Below, in pieces: positions 49,573-58,371 of a DNA stretch of 64,000 nt; position 1 is the first letter of the stretch; each line of letters starts with the position of its first letter. The notes under the pieces are model-generated. The model searched no databases and had not been told where the DNA came from. It worked only from the letters and a program-made list of their open reading frames with translations. The translations under genes were made by a program, and so were the position numbers. Source of the stretch: Streptomyces ferrugineus (GTDB taxonomy: Bacteria > Actinomycetota > Actinomycetes > Streptomycetales > Streptomycetaceae); NCBI RefSeq assembly GCF_015160855.1, contig NZ_CP063373.1:7316001-7380000 (forward strand), read 5' to 3'.

Positions 49573-50151
49573 ATGCAGCCCCTCATCGACAACGCCCGTA
49601 TGTTCGGACAGCGCCCTGAGGAGTTCGCCAAACTGGCCGAAGGGCAGTCCCCGCAGGTCCTGTTCATCACCTGCTCCGACTCCCGGGTCGTTCCGGCCCT
49701 GATCACGGGCGCGCGCCCCGGCGAGCTCTTCGAGCTGCGCACCGCGGGCAACATCGTCCCGCCGTACGCCTCCGAGCACCCCACCAGCGAGGCGGCCACC
49801 ATCGAGTACGCCGTGGAGGTCCTCGGCGTCAGCGACATCGTGGTCTGCGGCCACTCGCACTGCGGGGCCGTCGGCGCGCTGGTGCGCGGCGACGACCTCG
49901 ACGCCGTACCGGCCGTGCGCGGCTGGCTCGCGCAGGCCGACCCGCGTCCGACGGGTGCCGTAGAGGACCCGGAGGTCGCCGAGGGCGTCCAGTCCCATGT
50001 GCTGACGCAGCTGCTGCGGCTGCGCTCGTACCCGTTCATCGACAAGAAACTGAAGGAGCGTCAACTGACCCTGCACGCCTGGTACTACGAGGTGCACAAG
50101 GGCGCGGTGCACGTCCACAGCGCCGAGACCGACGCGTTCGAGGCGCTGTGA
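49573..50151 (+). CDS. Beta-class carbonic anhydrase
   Basis: A 192-residue zinc enzyme making bicarbonate from CO2. Zn ligands C34, H94 and C97 and the D36-R38 dyad are in the TCSDSR and CGHSHCGAVG motifs. ATG at 49573 has GGAGGAG upstream. The next gene, a SulP anion transporter, overlaps its stop, so the pair is likely a bicarbonate-handling unit. Confidence 0.95.
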   Translation: MQPLIDNARMFGQRPEEFAKLAEGQSPQVLFITCSDSRVVPALITGARPGELFELRTAGNIVPPYASEHPTSEAATIEYAVEVLGVSDIVVCGHSHCGAVGALVRGDDLDAVPAVRGWLAQADPRPTGAVEDPEVAEGVQSHVLTQLLRLRSYPFIDKKLKERQLTLHAWYYEVHKGAVHVHSAETDAFEAL

Positions 50152-51614
50152 TCGGCATGATGACCAAGTTCCCTCATCTGCGGCAGGACTTCGCCGCCTC
50201 GCTGGTCGTCTTCCTCGTCGCGCTGCCGCTGTGCGTCGGCGTGGCCGTCGCCTCCGGAGTGCCGGCCGAGCTCGGCCTCGTCACCGGCATCGTCGGCGGC
50301 GTCGTCACCGGCCTGATGCGCGGCAGCAGCCTTCAGGTCTCCGGGCCCGCCGCCGGTCTGACCGTGCTGGTCTTCGAGGCCGTACGGGAGTTCGGGCTGC
50401 CGGTCCTCGGCGTGCTGGTGCTCGCCACCGGCCTGCTCCAGCTGCTCATGGGCGCCCTGAAGCTGGGGCGCTGGTTCCGGGCCATCTCGGTCTCCGTCGT
50501 CGAGGGCATGCTGGCCGGTATCGGCCTGGTGCTCATCGCCGGGCAGCTCTACTCGATGGCGGACGCCAAGGCGCCCGCTTCCGGCCTGGCGAAGATAGCC
50601 GGGCTGCCGGGGGCGCTCGCGCAGGCCGCCGGGAACACCGAGGCGCTGGCCTCCGTCGCACTGGGCGCCGGCACGATCGCCGTCCTGGTGCTGTGGAAGC
50701 AGATGCCGCGCCAGGTGCGCACCGTTCCCGGTCCGCTGGCAGCCGTGGGCCTCGCGACGCTCGTGGCCGCGATGTTCTCGCTGCCGGTCGCCACCGTCGA
50801 GGTCAAGGGCCTGCTGGGCGCCGTCCAGCCGCCGTCCCTGAGCGCCTTCGGCGAACTCGCGAACGTGGGTGTGCTCGCCACCATCGTCGCCTTCACGCTC
50901 ATCGCGTCGGCCGAGTCGCTGTTCAGCGCCGCGGCCGTGGACCGGCTGCACGACGGGCCGCGCACCGAGTACGACAAGGAGCTGATGGCGCAGGGCGCCG
51001 GCAACACCGTCTGCGGTGTGCTCGGCGCGCTGCCGATGACCGCGGTCATCGTGCGCAGCTCCGCCAACGTCCAGGCGGGCGCGAAGACCAAGGCGTCCCG
51101 TGTCCTGCACGGCGTGTGGCTGCTGCTGTTCGCGGCGCTGCTGCCCGCCACGCTGGCGCTGATCCCGATCCCCGCGCTGGCCGGCATCCTGGTCCACGCC
51201 GGCTGCAAGCTGATCCCCTTCCGAGGGATCGTCTCGCTGTGGCGGGGCCACCGGGGCGAGGCGCTGATCCTCGTCGTCACCGCCGTCTCGATCGTCGCGG
51301 TGAACATGTTCGAGGGCGTGCTGATCGGTCTGGCCCTGTCAGTCGCCAAGACCGCCTGGGAGGCCTCGCACGTGAAGCTGGAGGTCATAGACAAGGGCGC
51401 CGGACCGATCCAGGCGTACCTGTCGGGCAACGCGACCTTCCTGAGGCTGCCGAAGATCCTCGACAGTCTGGAGGCCCTGCCCCAGGACCGCCCGGTGGAG
51501 CTGAACCTGTCCGGGCTGCACCACCTCGACCACGCCTGCCGTACGGCCCTGGAGAACTGGGCCGAGCGGCACAGTTCGGCCGGCACCGAACCGGTGCGGG
51601 TCACGGCGTCCTGA
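50148..51614 (+). CDS. SulP-family inorganic anion transporter
   Basis: A 488-residue membrane protein with 10-12 helices: FAASLVVFLVALPLCVGVAVASGVPAELGLVTGIVGG is the SulP signature start, then QVSGPAAGLTVLVFE, NVGVLATIVAFTLIASAESLFSAAAVDRL, and KELMAQGAGNTVCGVLGALPMTAVIVRSSAN. The C-terminal ~75 residues form a short STAS-like domain (PVELNLSGLHHLDHACRTALENW). SulP proteins carry sulfate or bicarbonate; overlap with carbonic anhydrase (GTGA) favours bicarbonate. Confidence 0.93.
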   Translation: MIGMMTKFPHLRQDFAASLVVFLVALPLCVGVAVASGVPAELGLVTGIVGGVVTGLMRGSSLQVSGPAAGLTVLVFEAVREFGLPVLGVLVLATGLLQLLMGALKLGRWFRAISVSVVEGMLAGIGLVLIAGQLYSMADAKAPASGLAKIAGLPGALAQAAGNTEALASVALGAGTIAVLVLWKQMPRQVRTVPGPLAAVGLATLVAAMFSLPVATVEVKGLLGAVQPPSLSAFGELANVGVLATIVAFTLIASAESLFSAAAVDRLHDGPRTEYDKELMAQGAGNTVCGVLGALPMTAVIVRSSANVQAGAKTKASRVLHGVWLLLFAALLPATLALIPIPALAGILVHAGCKLIPFRGIVSLWRGHRGEALILVVTAVSIVAVNMFEGVLIGLALSVAKTAWEASHVKLEVIDKGAGPIQAYLSGNATFLRLPKILDSLEALPQDRPVELNLSGLHHLDHACRTALENWAERHSSAGTEPVRVTAS

Positions 51615-51628
51615 CCGGCGCATGACCC

Positions 51629-51660
51629 CTGGTCCGGGGCCGGGCATGGCCCCGGACCAG
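51629..51660. terminator. Strong hairpin after the SulP gene
   Basis: A 13-base arm at 51629-51641 pairs exactly with 51648-51660 across the loop GGGCAT. It begins 15 bases after the SulP stop codon. Confidence 0.85.
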
Positions 51661-51718
51661 ACGCCGGGCATATCGTTGCAGGAGCAGACCTCAACAGCCG
51701 TCGGCGGAGGAGGTCGTC

Positions 51719-52633
51719 ATGCTCGAGGAGCTGCTGGGCGCAGCCGTCGGAGTGGGTGCGGCGGGCCTGGTGTACGTCGCGGCCGCGGCCCGGGTCGTCA
51801 AACAGTACGAGCGCGGGGTCGTGCTCCGGCTCGGACGGCTGGTGGGTGAGGTACGGCCACCGGGATTCACGTTGATCGTTCCGATCGTGGACCGGATGCA
51901 CAAGGTCAACATGCAGATCGTCACGATGCCGGTGCCGGCCCAGGAGGGCATCACCCGCGACAACGTGACCGTGCGCGTGGACGCGGTCGTCTACTTCAAG
52001 GTCGTCGACGCGGCGAGCGCGCTCATCAAGGTCGAGGACTACAAGTACGCGGTCTCGCAGATGGCGCAGACGTCGCTGCGCTCGATCATCGGCAAGAGCG
52101 ATCTGGACGATCTGCTGTCCAACCGCGAGAAGCTCAACCAGGGCCTGGAGCTGATGATCGACAGCCCGGCCGTCGGCTGGGGCGTGCAGGTGGACCGCGT
52201 CGAGATCAAGGACGTGTCGCTGCCGGACACGATGAAGCGCTCCATGGCCCGGCAGGCCGAGGCCGACCGCGAGCGGCGGGCCCGGATCATCAACGCGGAC
52301 GCCGAGCTCCAGGCCTCCAAGAAGCTGGCCGAGGCCGCCCACCAGATGGCCGACGCGCCCTCCGCACTCCAGCTCCGGCTGCTGCAGACGGTGATGGCCG
52401 TGGCGGCGGAGAAGAACTCCACCCTGGTGCTGCCGATTCCGGTGGAGCTGCTGCGGTTCCTGGAGCGGGGCGAGGACCACGAGCGACATGTGAAGCGCGC
52501 CCCTGAGCCGGCCCCGGGTCACGCCCTGGAGGGCGCCGCCGGCGAGGACGCTCACCCGGCCGTCGAGCCCCGGGCCGAGCGGGAGGTCGAGCGGACCATC
52601 GAGGACATCATCGAGGACGCCACCGGGCAGTGA
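51719..52633 (+). CDS. SPFH/band-7 (slipin-type) membrane protein
   Basis: A 304-residue protein. An N-terminal membrane segment (ELLGAAVGVGAAGLVYVAAAA) is followed by the band-7 domain: KQYERGVVLRLGRLVGEVRPPGF, VPAQEGITRDNVTVRVDAVVYFKV, DDLLSNREKLNQGLELMI, GVQVDRVEIKDVSLPDTMKRSMARQAEADRERRARIINADAE. Such proteins form membrane microdomain scaffolds. GGAGGAGG just upstream sets the ATG at 51719. The acidic tail (~250-304) is less ordered. No NfeD partner next to it. Confidence 0.93.
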   Translation: MLEELLGAAVGVGAAGLVYVAAAARVVKQYERGVVLRLGRLVGEVRPPGFTLIVPIVDRMHKVNMQIVTMPVPAQEGITRDNVTVRVDAVVYFKVVDAASALIKVEDYKYAVSQMAQTSLRSIIGKSDLDDLLSNREKLNQGLELMIDSPAVGWGVQVDRVEIKDVSLPDTMKRSMARQAEADRERRARIINADAELQASKKLAEAAHQMADAPSALQLRLLQTVMAVAAEKNSTLVLPIPVELLRFLERGEDHERHVKRAPEPAPGHALEGAAGEDAHPAVEPRAEREVERTIEDIIEDATGQ

Positions 52634-52723
52634 CACGTGCTACGCGCGTGGTTCCCGAGGCCCGCACCAGGTGATAGACACGGCGGGGTCACAGTTCCTG
52701 TCCGCCAGCAGGAAGGCTGCCCC

Positions 52724-54112
52724 ATGTCCGAGAACACGTCAGCCGACCCCACGACGCGCCGTCAGCTTCTCGCCCGCACGGGCGCGTTGGGTGTCTCGAT
52801 CGCCTTCGCCGGAAATCTCACCGAGCTGTTCGCCGGCACCGCCGCCGCACAGAACCTGGGCCACTCCGGCTACGGCCCGCTGGTCCGCGACCCGAAGGGC
52901 CTGCTCGATCTGCCGAAAGGTTTCCGTTACCGGGTCCTCTCACGCGAGGGCGACGGGCTGCGCTCCGGCGAGGGCCGGGTCCCCTCCAACCACGACGGCA
53001 TGACGGCGCTGCCCGGCAGACACGGCCGCGTCCACCTGGTCCGCAACCACGAGAACCGCGCCGACGCCCGGATTCCCGTGCCGACCGTCAAGGGGCTCAC
53101 CTACGACCCGGCCGGCAAGGGCGGCTGTACGGCCCTCACGCTCGACGCCCGCAACCACGTCCTGTCCGAGCGTGTCGCCATCGCCGGTACGGCGGTCAAC
53201 TGCGCGGGTGGGCCCACCCCGTGGGGCACCTGGCTGACCTGCGAGGAGACCGAGGACAAGGCGGGCACCAACGGCTACACCAAGGACCACGGCTTCATCT
53301 TCGAGGTCGATCCCGCCGACCCGCACCGCTCGGGCGCGGTCCCGCTGACCGCGATGGGCCGCTTCCAGCACGAGGCGATCGCGGTCGACCCGCGGCGCGG
53401 CATCGTGTACGAGACCGAGGACGCCTTCGACAAGCCCTTCGGCCTGTTCTACCGCTTCCTGCCGCACCGCCCGCGCGGCGGCCTGGGCACCCTGCGCGCG
53501 GGCGGCCGCCTGCAGGCGATGCGGGTGCCGGGCGTGCCCGATCTGTCGTCGATCCAGGAGCCGGGCGCGGCCTTCGGCGACATCGAGTGGGTGGACGTAC
53601 CGGACCCGCTGGCCGCCCGGACCCCCATCCGCCTCCAGGACTTCGGCCGGAAGGGCATCACCCACGCGCAGAAGCTGGAGGGCTGCTACTGGGGCGGCCG
53701 CAGCGTCTACTTCGTGTCCTCCTTCGCCCGCAGCGCGGAGGGCTCGGCCGGGGACCACTACGGCCAGATCTGGCGCTACGACCCCGCCGCGCGCCGCCTC
53801 ACCCTGGTGATCGTCTTCGGCCCCGACACGAACGTCCGGCTGCCCGGCGAGTCCCCCGACAACATCTGTCTCGCCCCCAGCGGCGGCCTCATGGTCTGCG
53901 AGGACGGCAACGGCGCCCAGCACGTCTATGGCGTCACGCGGCGCGGCGAGGTGTACGCGATGGCCCGCAACGCCCAGAACCTGGGCACGCCGGAGGAGCC
54001 CGAGTGGGGCGAGTTCGCCGGGGTCGCCTTCTCGCCCGACGGAAGGACGATGTACGTCAACTGCTACACGCCGGGGACGACGTTCGCGGTGACGGGACCC
54101 TGGCGCCGCTAG
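52724..54112 (+). CDS. Tat-exported PhoX-like (DUF839) phosphatase
   Basis: A 462-residue exported protein. TTRRQLLARTGALGVSIAFAG at 10-30 is a twin-arginine signal (R12-R13); the domain opens with YGPLVRDPKGLLDLPKGFRYRVLS. PhoX-family sequences TPWGTWLTCEETED, FGDIEWVDVPDPL, GCYWGGRSVYFVSSFARSA, PDNICLAPSGGLMVCEDGNG and FSPDGRTMYVNCYTPG are all present. PhoX enzymes are Ca/Fe-dependent alkaline phosphatases; no PHO box could be made out. ATG at 52724; no partner genes. Confidence 0.88.
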   Translation: MSENTSADPTTRRQLLARTGALGVSIAFAGNLTELFAGTAAAQNLGHSGYGPLVRDPKGLLDLPKGFRYRVLSREGDGLRSGEGRVPSNHDGMTALPGRHGRVHLVRNHENRADARIPVPTVKGLTYDPAGKGGCTALTLDARNHVLSERVAIAGTAVNCAGGPTPWGTWLTCEETEDKAGTNGYTKDHGFIFEVDPADPHRSGAVPLTAMGRFQHEAIAVDPRRGIVYETEDAFDKPFGLFYRFLPHRPRGGLGTLRAGGRLQAMRVPGVPDLSSIQEPGAAFGDIEWVDVPDPLAARTPIRLQDFGRKGITHAQKLEGCYWGGRSVYFVSSFARSAEGSAGDHYGQIWRYDPAARRLTLVIVFGPDTNVRLPGESPDNICLAPSGGLMVCEDGNGAQHVYGVTRRGEVYAMARNAQNLGTPEEPEWGEFAGVAFSPDGRTMYVNCYTPGTTFAVTGPWRR

Positions 54113-54175
54113 CCGGCGGCGGCACGGGCCGCGGCCGGAGGCGGGCGTTCCATCACGTCCTCTAACCTGTGCGGC

Positions 54176-55615
54176 ATGAACGCAGCGGGGGATGTGGTCG
54201 ACGGCCGTTTCGAGCTGGTGGAGCGGCTCGGCAGCGGAGGGATGGGCACCGTGTGGCGGGCTCGCGACACGGTGCTGCACCGGGAGGTCGCGCTCAAGGC
54301 GGTCCGGTCCGACGCGGACACGGTCGGGGTGGTGCGCGAGCGGGTGATGCGGGAGGCGCGGGCGCTGGCCCGGCTCAGCCATCCCCATGTGGTGACGGTC
54401 CACCAGATCGTGGACGCCGAGCCGCATCCGTGGATCGTGATGGAGCTGGTGCCGGGGGTCTCCCTCCAACAGCGGCTGGACGACGGCCCGTTGACACCCG
54501 TGGCGGCGGCCCGGCTCGGCCGCCAGGTGCTCGCCGCGCTGATGGCCGCGCACGCGGCGGGCATCCAGCACCGGGACGTCAAGCCCGCCAACATCCTGCT
54601 GCGCCCCGACGGCAGCGCCGTCCTCACGGACTTCGGCATCGCCGCCCTCCAGGGCACGACGGGCCTCACGGCGACGGGCGAGTTGGTCGGTTCGCCGGAG
54701 TACATGGCCCCGGAGCGGATCCGCGGGCACGGTGACGACAGTCCGGCCGCCGACCTCTGGTCGCTGGGCGTGGTCCTGTACCTCTGTGTGGAGGGCGTCA
54801 GCCCGCTGCGCCGCCCGACGACGCTGGCCACCCTGGCCGCCGTACTCGACGACCCGCTCCCACCGCCGTCCCGCTCGGGCCCGCTGACGCAGGTGCTGCA
54901 GGCCCTGCTGGTGCGGGACCCGGCGGCCCGCCCGGACGCCGCCCGGCTGGACGCGATGCTGGCGCGGGTGGAGACGGGGGCGACTCCGCACTGGGCCGCC
55001 CAGCCGACGACGACGGCGGCCGCGCCGCACCCGGTGCCGCCGCCGACCCCCACCCAGCTGGACACTCCGCGCCCCACGACCCCGCAGCAGGTGCGCGGCC
55101 GCAAACGCCGCACTCCCCTCGTGGTGGCCGCGACCGCGGTGCTGGCGATCGCCACGGCCACGGCCCTGGTCCTCACCCTGCGGGCCGGTGACACCGGCGG
55201 CGACAACAACAGGGCCGCCCCCCTCACCAAGCCCCCGGCCCCTACCAGCGCGACCCCCACACGCACCCCGGGCCGCACCCCGCCCGGCCGCTGGATCGCC
55301 CAGCTCCACTCCGAACCGGTCTCCGCCGGCACCGCCAACCGCGACCGCAGGCTGGCCACCATCCGCCGGACCATCCCCGGGGCCAAGTTCCTGCTCAGCG
55401 ACAACTACGCGTCCCTGCGCGGCGGCTACTGGGTCTTCTACGCCCCCGGCCCCTTCCGCAACGGCCGCGCGGCCCTCACCTTCTGCGCCAAGCACGACCG
55501 CACCACGGCGAACTCCTGCCTCGGCCGCTACCTGAGCACGGACCCGACCGAGTCCATCCTCCAGTGCCGCCCACCGGTCTCGGCGCCCACGGGCTACTGC
55601 ACCCGCAAGGACTGA
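54176..55615 (+). CDS. PknB-type transmembrane Ser/Thr protein kinase
   Basis: A 479-residue kinase. Gly-rich loop LGSGGMGTVW at 18-27, Lys41 in VALKAV, HRDVKPANI (132-140), DFG at 152-154, APERI near 180. A Pro-rich juxtamembrane stretch (~285-310) with a helix TPLVVAATAVLAIATATALVL near 312-332, then an extracellular domain of ~125 residues with paired Cys (FCAKHDRTTANSCLGRY). It lacks PASTA repeats, so the outer signal is unlike muropeptide binding in PknB. Function of that ectodomain is unknown. Confidence 0.92.
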   Translation: MNAAGDVVDGRFELVERLGSGGMGTVWRARDTVLHREVALKAVRSDADTVGVVRERVMREARALARLSHPHVVTVHQIVDAEPHPWIVMELVPGVSLQQRLDDGPLTPVAAARLGRQVLAALMAAHAAGIQHRDVKPANILLRPDGSAVLTDFGIAALQGTTGLTATGELVGSPEYMAPERIRGHGDDSPAADLWSLGVVLYLCVEGVSPLRRPTTLATLAAVLDDPLPPPSRSGPLTQVLQALLVRDPAARPDAARLDAMLARVETGATPHWAAQPTTTAAAPHPVPPPTPTQLDTPRPTTPQQVRGRKRRTPLVVAATAVLAIATATALVLTLRAGDTGGDNNRAAPLTKPPAPTSATPTRTPGRTPPGRWIAQLHSEPVSAGTANRDRRLATIRRTIPGAKFLLSDNYASLRGGYWVFYAPGPFRNGRAALTFCAKHDRTTANSCLGRYLSTDPTESILQCRPPVSAPTGYCTRKD

Positions 55616-55682
55616 GAACCCCCGAACCGCCGGGCGGGTGACAAGGACACGGCACACCCACCGGTGTACCGAAATGCCCTTT

Positions 55683-55710
55683 TGATCACCATATCTTCAT
55701 ATAGTGATCA
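55683..55710. promoter_or_regulatory. Palindrome covering the start codon of the deacetylase gene
   Basis: TGATCACCATAT (55683-55694) and ATATAGTGATCA (55699-55710) form a 12+12 near-perfect inverted repeat (one mismatch) around CTTC. It contains the GTG start at 55704-55706, so a protein or hairpin bound here would block initiation. Confidence 0.6.
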
Positions 55711-56558
55711 CTCTTGTACGACGCGTCACCACCGTCTGCGCCCTGGCCGCGACCCTCAGCGCGCTCGCCTCCTGCACGGCGCCCGAGGCGACCCGCGCTC
55801 CCCTCCCGGCGCCCAGTGCCACGGCCGCCTCCCCCTCTCCCAGGGCTCCGACGCTCGCCCCGGGTCCCGCCGGCACGACGCCCGTCTTCGGGCACGGCCC
55901 CCGGAGCGGGGCCAAGGCCGTCGCGCTGACCTTCGACGCCGACATGACCGCCGATCAGGGGCCGCGGGCGGCTCGGGGAGAGCGGTTCGACAACCCGGGG
56001 CTCATCGCGGCGCTGCGGGAGTTGAAGGTGCCGGCGACCGTGTTCATGACGGGCCGGTGGGCCGAGGAGTATCCGATCCAGGCCCGGTCCATCGGGCGGG
56101 ACCCGCTCTTCGAGGTCGCCAACCACTCGTACAGCCACTACGCCTTCACCGACGACTGCTACGGCCTGCCGACCATCGGCGAGGAGCGGATGCGGGCGGA
56201 CGTGGAGCGGGCGTACGCCGCGTTCCGGAAGGTGGGGGTGCGGGACGCGGTGCCGTACTTCCGGTTTCCGGGCGGGTGCTACGACCGGCGGGCGCTGCGG
56301 GCGCTGACCCCGCTCGGGATCACGGCCGTGCAGTGGGACGTGGTGAGCGGGGACGCCTTCGCGACGGACGCCGGCGCGGTCGCCCGGGAGGTGCTGGACG
56401 GGGTGCGGCCGGGGTCCGTGGTCGTGCTGCACTCCACGCGCAGTGCCGCTCCGACGACCGAGCGGGTGGTCCGCAGCGTCGTGCCGCAGCTGCGCCGCAA
56501 GGGCTTCCGGTTCGTGAAGGTGTCCGAGCTGATCGGGGCCGCGAGCGGGCGGCGGTGA
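55704..56558 (+). CDS. Secreted polysaccharide deacetylase (NodB/CE4) lipoprotein
   Basis: A 284-residue exported enzyme. Signal peptide with lipobox-like ALASC near residue 24, then a Pro/Ser/Ala linker. The NodB domain has TFDAD (catalytic base Asp), HSYSHY as the metal His pair, YFRFPGGCYDRRAL, QWDVVSGD and GSVVVLHSTRS, the five CE4 motifs. It would remove acetyl groups from peptidoglycan or chitin-like glycans. GTG is the only start and lies in a long palindrome; no Shine-Dalgarno is seen, so translation may be leaderless. Confidence 0.88.
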   Translation: MITLVRRVTTVCALAATLSALASCTAPEATRAPLPAPSATAASPSPRAPTLAPGPAGTTPVFGHGPRSGAKAVALTFDADMTADQGPRAARGERFDNPGLIAALRELKVPATVFMTGRWAEEYPIQARSIGRDPLFEVANHSYSHYAFTDDCYGLPTIGEERMRADVERAYAAFRKVGVRDAVPYFRFPGGCYDRRALRALTPLGITAVQWDVVSGDAFATDAGAVAREVLDGVRPGSVVVLHSTRSAAPTTERVVRSVVPQLRRKGFRFVKVSELIGAASGRR

Positions 56559-56576
56559 GCGTCCTACGCTGGAGGC

Positions 56577-56792
56577 ATGAGCGAGGACTACTGCACCATC
56601 GCCGACACGGCGAAGCCGCCCCGGGCGGACGGTCCGCCGTACGCGATGGGGGTCCCCCCGCTCGAGCGAATTCGAGAGTGGGGGAGCGTGCTGTGCCGGG
56701 AGCCGACGGAGTACCCGGAGTCGTACAAGGGGATCACGCTGTGCCCGGTGTGCGAGTGGCAGGAGGCGCAGCGCACCGCCTGTTCAGGGTGA
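56577..56792 (+). CDS. Small cytosolic protein (71 aa) containing a repeat-derived segment
   Basis: A 71-residue protein. Two Cys at CPVCEW near 56 and one at SVLC suggest metal or redox use, but that is unsure. Residues ~25-39 (GVPPLERIREWGS) come from a dispersed G/C palindrome common in Streptomyces. The ATG at 56577 lies 19 bases after the deacetylase stop. The 3' end overlaps the convergent permease gene by nine bases. Function not recognised. Confidence 0.5.
   Translation: MSEDYCTIADTAKPPRADGPPYAMGVPPLERIREWGSVLCREPTEYPESYKGITLCPVCEWQEAQRTACSG
56647..56686. repeat. Dispersed G/C-rich palindrome inside a CDS
   Basis: The stretch beginning TGGGGGTCCCCCCGCTCGAG (56647) and ending GAGAGTGGGGGAG is, from memory, a repeat often found between Streptomyces genes. 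It forms a hairpin (CCCCC/GGGGG outer, CTCGA/TCGAG inner). Here it is translated. Confidence 0.55.
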
Positions 56793-57455
56793 TCTGCGCG
56801 AGGTGAGCGCGCACGCCACGGCGATCGCCGCCGCCGTGAGCAGGGCCGCGGCCGCCAGGGGCAGCACGGGCAGCGGGACCGTGCCCGAGCGGGAGCCGGT
56901 GACCAGGCCGCTGACCGCCGCCTGGGCCGGGGAGCCGGTCACCACCACGGACAGCAGGGCCGCGAGCAGCATCGCCGGGATCGCGCGGCCGGTCGAGCGC
57001 AGCAGCGGCCAGGTGGTGAGGGCTCCGACGGCGGTGCCGAGCAGGGCGCAGGCCAGCGTGGCGAGCAGCCCGGCCGCGCCCGCCGGAAGCCGCGGTACGC
57101 GCGTCTGGTGGTCCGCGCTCGCCGGGTCGCTGATCAGTGCCACGACGACGGTCGCGACCGTGCCCAGGGCCGCCGCGGTGGCCAGCGCCACCAGTAGCGC
57201 GGCGAGGTGCGCCCGCCCGGGGCCGACCGCCGCGGAGACACAACTGCGGGCGGCCGGCGGCTCGTTGGTGACGCAGATCCGCACCAGCCACGCGGCGACG
57301 GGCAGCAGGGCCGCGGCCGTGTAGCCGAGCGAGTCGAGGATCGGCTGGCCGCTCTGGACGCCGATCCCGAGGAACGCGACGTACAGGATGAACGGCGGCA
57401 GCCAGCGCTGTGAGCGGACGAGCAGGTCGGCCTGGTATCCGAGCAGGGCGGTCAT
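56784..57455 (-). CDS. ABC transporter membrane protein
   Basis: A 223-residue protein with about six helices (PPFILYVAFLGIGVQ, YTAAALLPVAAWLVRICV, LAALLVALATAAALGTVATVVVALI, AGLLATLACALLGTAVGAL, AIPAMLLAALLSVVVTG, LPLAAAALLTAAAIAVACAL). ATG overlaps the ATPase stop (ATGA), so it is the channel partner of the ATPase at 57452. Short for an ABC-2-type permease. Substrate unknown; likely an exporter. Confidence 0.8.
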   Translation of the reverse strand: MTALLGYQADLLVRSQRWLPPFILYVAFLGIGVQSGQPILDSLGYTAAALLPVAAWLVRICVTNEPPAARSCVSAAVGPGRAHLAALLVALATAAALGTVATVVVALISDPASADHQTRVPRLPAGAAGLLATLACALLGTAVGALTTWPLLRSTGRAIPAMLLAALLSVVVTGSPAQAAVSGLVTGSRSGTVPLPVLPLAAAALLTAAAIAVACALTSRRSP

Positions 57456-58336
57456 CGGCGGCTCTCGGTGTCGGGGCCGGCGGGCTCCTGGTGCACGCTC
57501 ACCACGTGCCAGGGCGGCCGGGCGGTCAGCAGGGCGCGCAGGAGGAGGTCCGAATGGGACGCGGGCACGGTGAGGCGGTGGGTGCCCGGCGTGGGTTCCT
57601 CGGCCGAGACGACCGCGCGGGTCGCGTCGGCGGGGAGCTGCCCGCCACTGGGCCCCTGGACGACGACGCTCACGCGCGGGCCGGCGGGCTCCTGAGGCGG
57701 TTGGTCGGTACGCAGGTCCAGTCCCGCGTTCCGCACGGTGTACGTAGCGTCGGGCGCCCCCGCCAGACGGCGCGGGTCGTGGTCCACGAAGACCACGGCG
57801 GTGCCGCCCGCGGTGCGTTCGACGACGGCCCGCTCCAGCTCCGCGCGGGCGTCGGCGTCGAGGCCCGTCCACGCCTCGTCCAGCACCAGCAGCTCCGGTT
57901 CGGCGAGGAGCGCCTGGACGACGGCGACCTTCTGGCTGCTGCCCTTCGACAGCTCGGCCATGGGGGTACGGGCGTAGGGGGCGGCGCCGAAGCGGTCGAG
58001 CCACTCCAGGGCGGCACGGGTGGCCGCCGGGCGGGAGAGGCCGTGGACCGTGCCGAGGTGGGTCAGGTAGCCGAGGGCGGTGAAGGGAAGGGCGGTGGGG
58101 AAGCGTTCGGGGACGTACGCGGTGCGCGGCGCTCCGCTGACGCGGCCCTCCGTGGGGGCGTCTATGCGGGCGAGGAGGCGCAGGAGGGTGGATTTGCCGG
58201 TGCCGTTGGGGCCTTCTATGCGAATGAGGGTGCCGGGGGGCACGGTGAGGTGGATGCCGCGTAAGACCCATGGGCCGCGCAGGCCGAAGCGGCGGCCCAC
58301 GTTGTCCAGACGAAGATCGCGTTGCATAGGGGGCAT
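57452..58336 (-). CDS. ABC transporter ATP-binding protein with degenerate signature
   Basis: A 294-residue ATPase. Walker A GPNGTGKST at 42-50; the signature is LSKGS (129-133) rather than LSGGQ; Walker B LLVLDEAWTGLD near 149-160; D-loop and H-switch VFVDHD present. C-terminal ~90 residues hold an extra domain (AGPRVSVVVQGPSGGQLPADATRAVV). ATG at 58336 with AGGAG three bases away; ATG at 58327 is also possible. Divergent from the Pth2-like gene; coupled to the permease downstream. Confidence 0.86.
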   Translation of the reverse strand: MPPMQRDLRLDNVGRRFGLRGPWVLRGIHLTVPPGTLIRIEGPNGTGKSTLLRLLARIDAPTEGRVSGAPRTAYVPERFPTALPFTALGYLTHLGTVHGLSRPAATRAALEWLDRFGAAPYARTPMAELSKGSSQKVAVVQALLAEPELLVLDEAWTGLDADARAELERAVVERTAGGTAVVFVDHDPRRLAGAPDATYTVRNAGLDLRTDQPPQEPAGPRVSVVVQGPSGGQLPADATRAVVSAEEPTPGTHRLTVPASHSDLLLRALLTARPPWHVVSVHQEPAGPDTESRR

Positions 58337-58371
58337 CTTCTCCTATCCCCCGAGTTGGCAGACTGGACGGT

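Noticed and set aside
52634..52723. PHO box before the PhoX-type gene
   Set aside because: GGTCACAGTTC looks a little like one half, but no second 11-base unit could be read.
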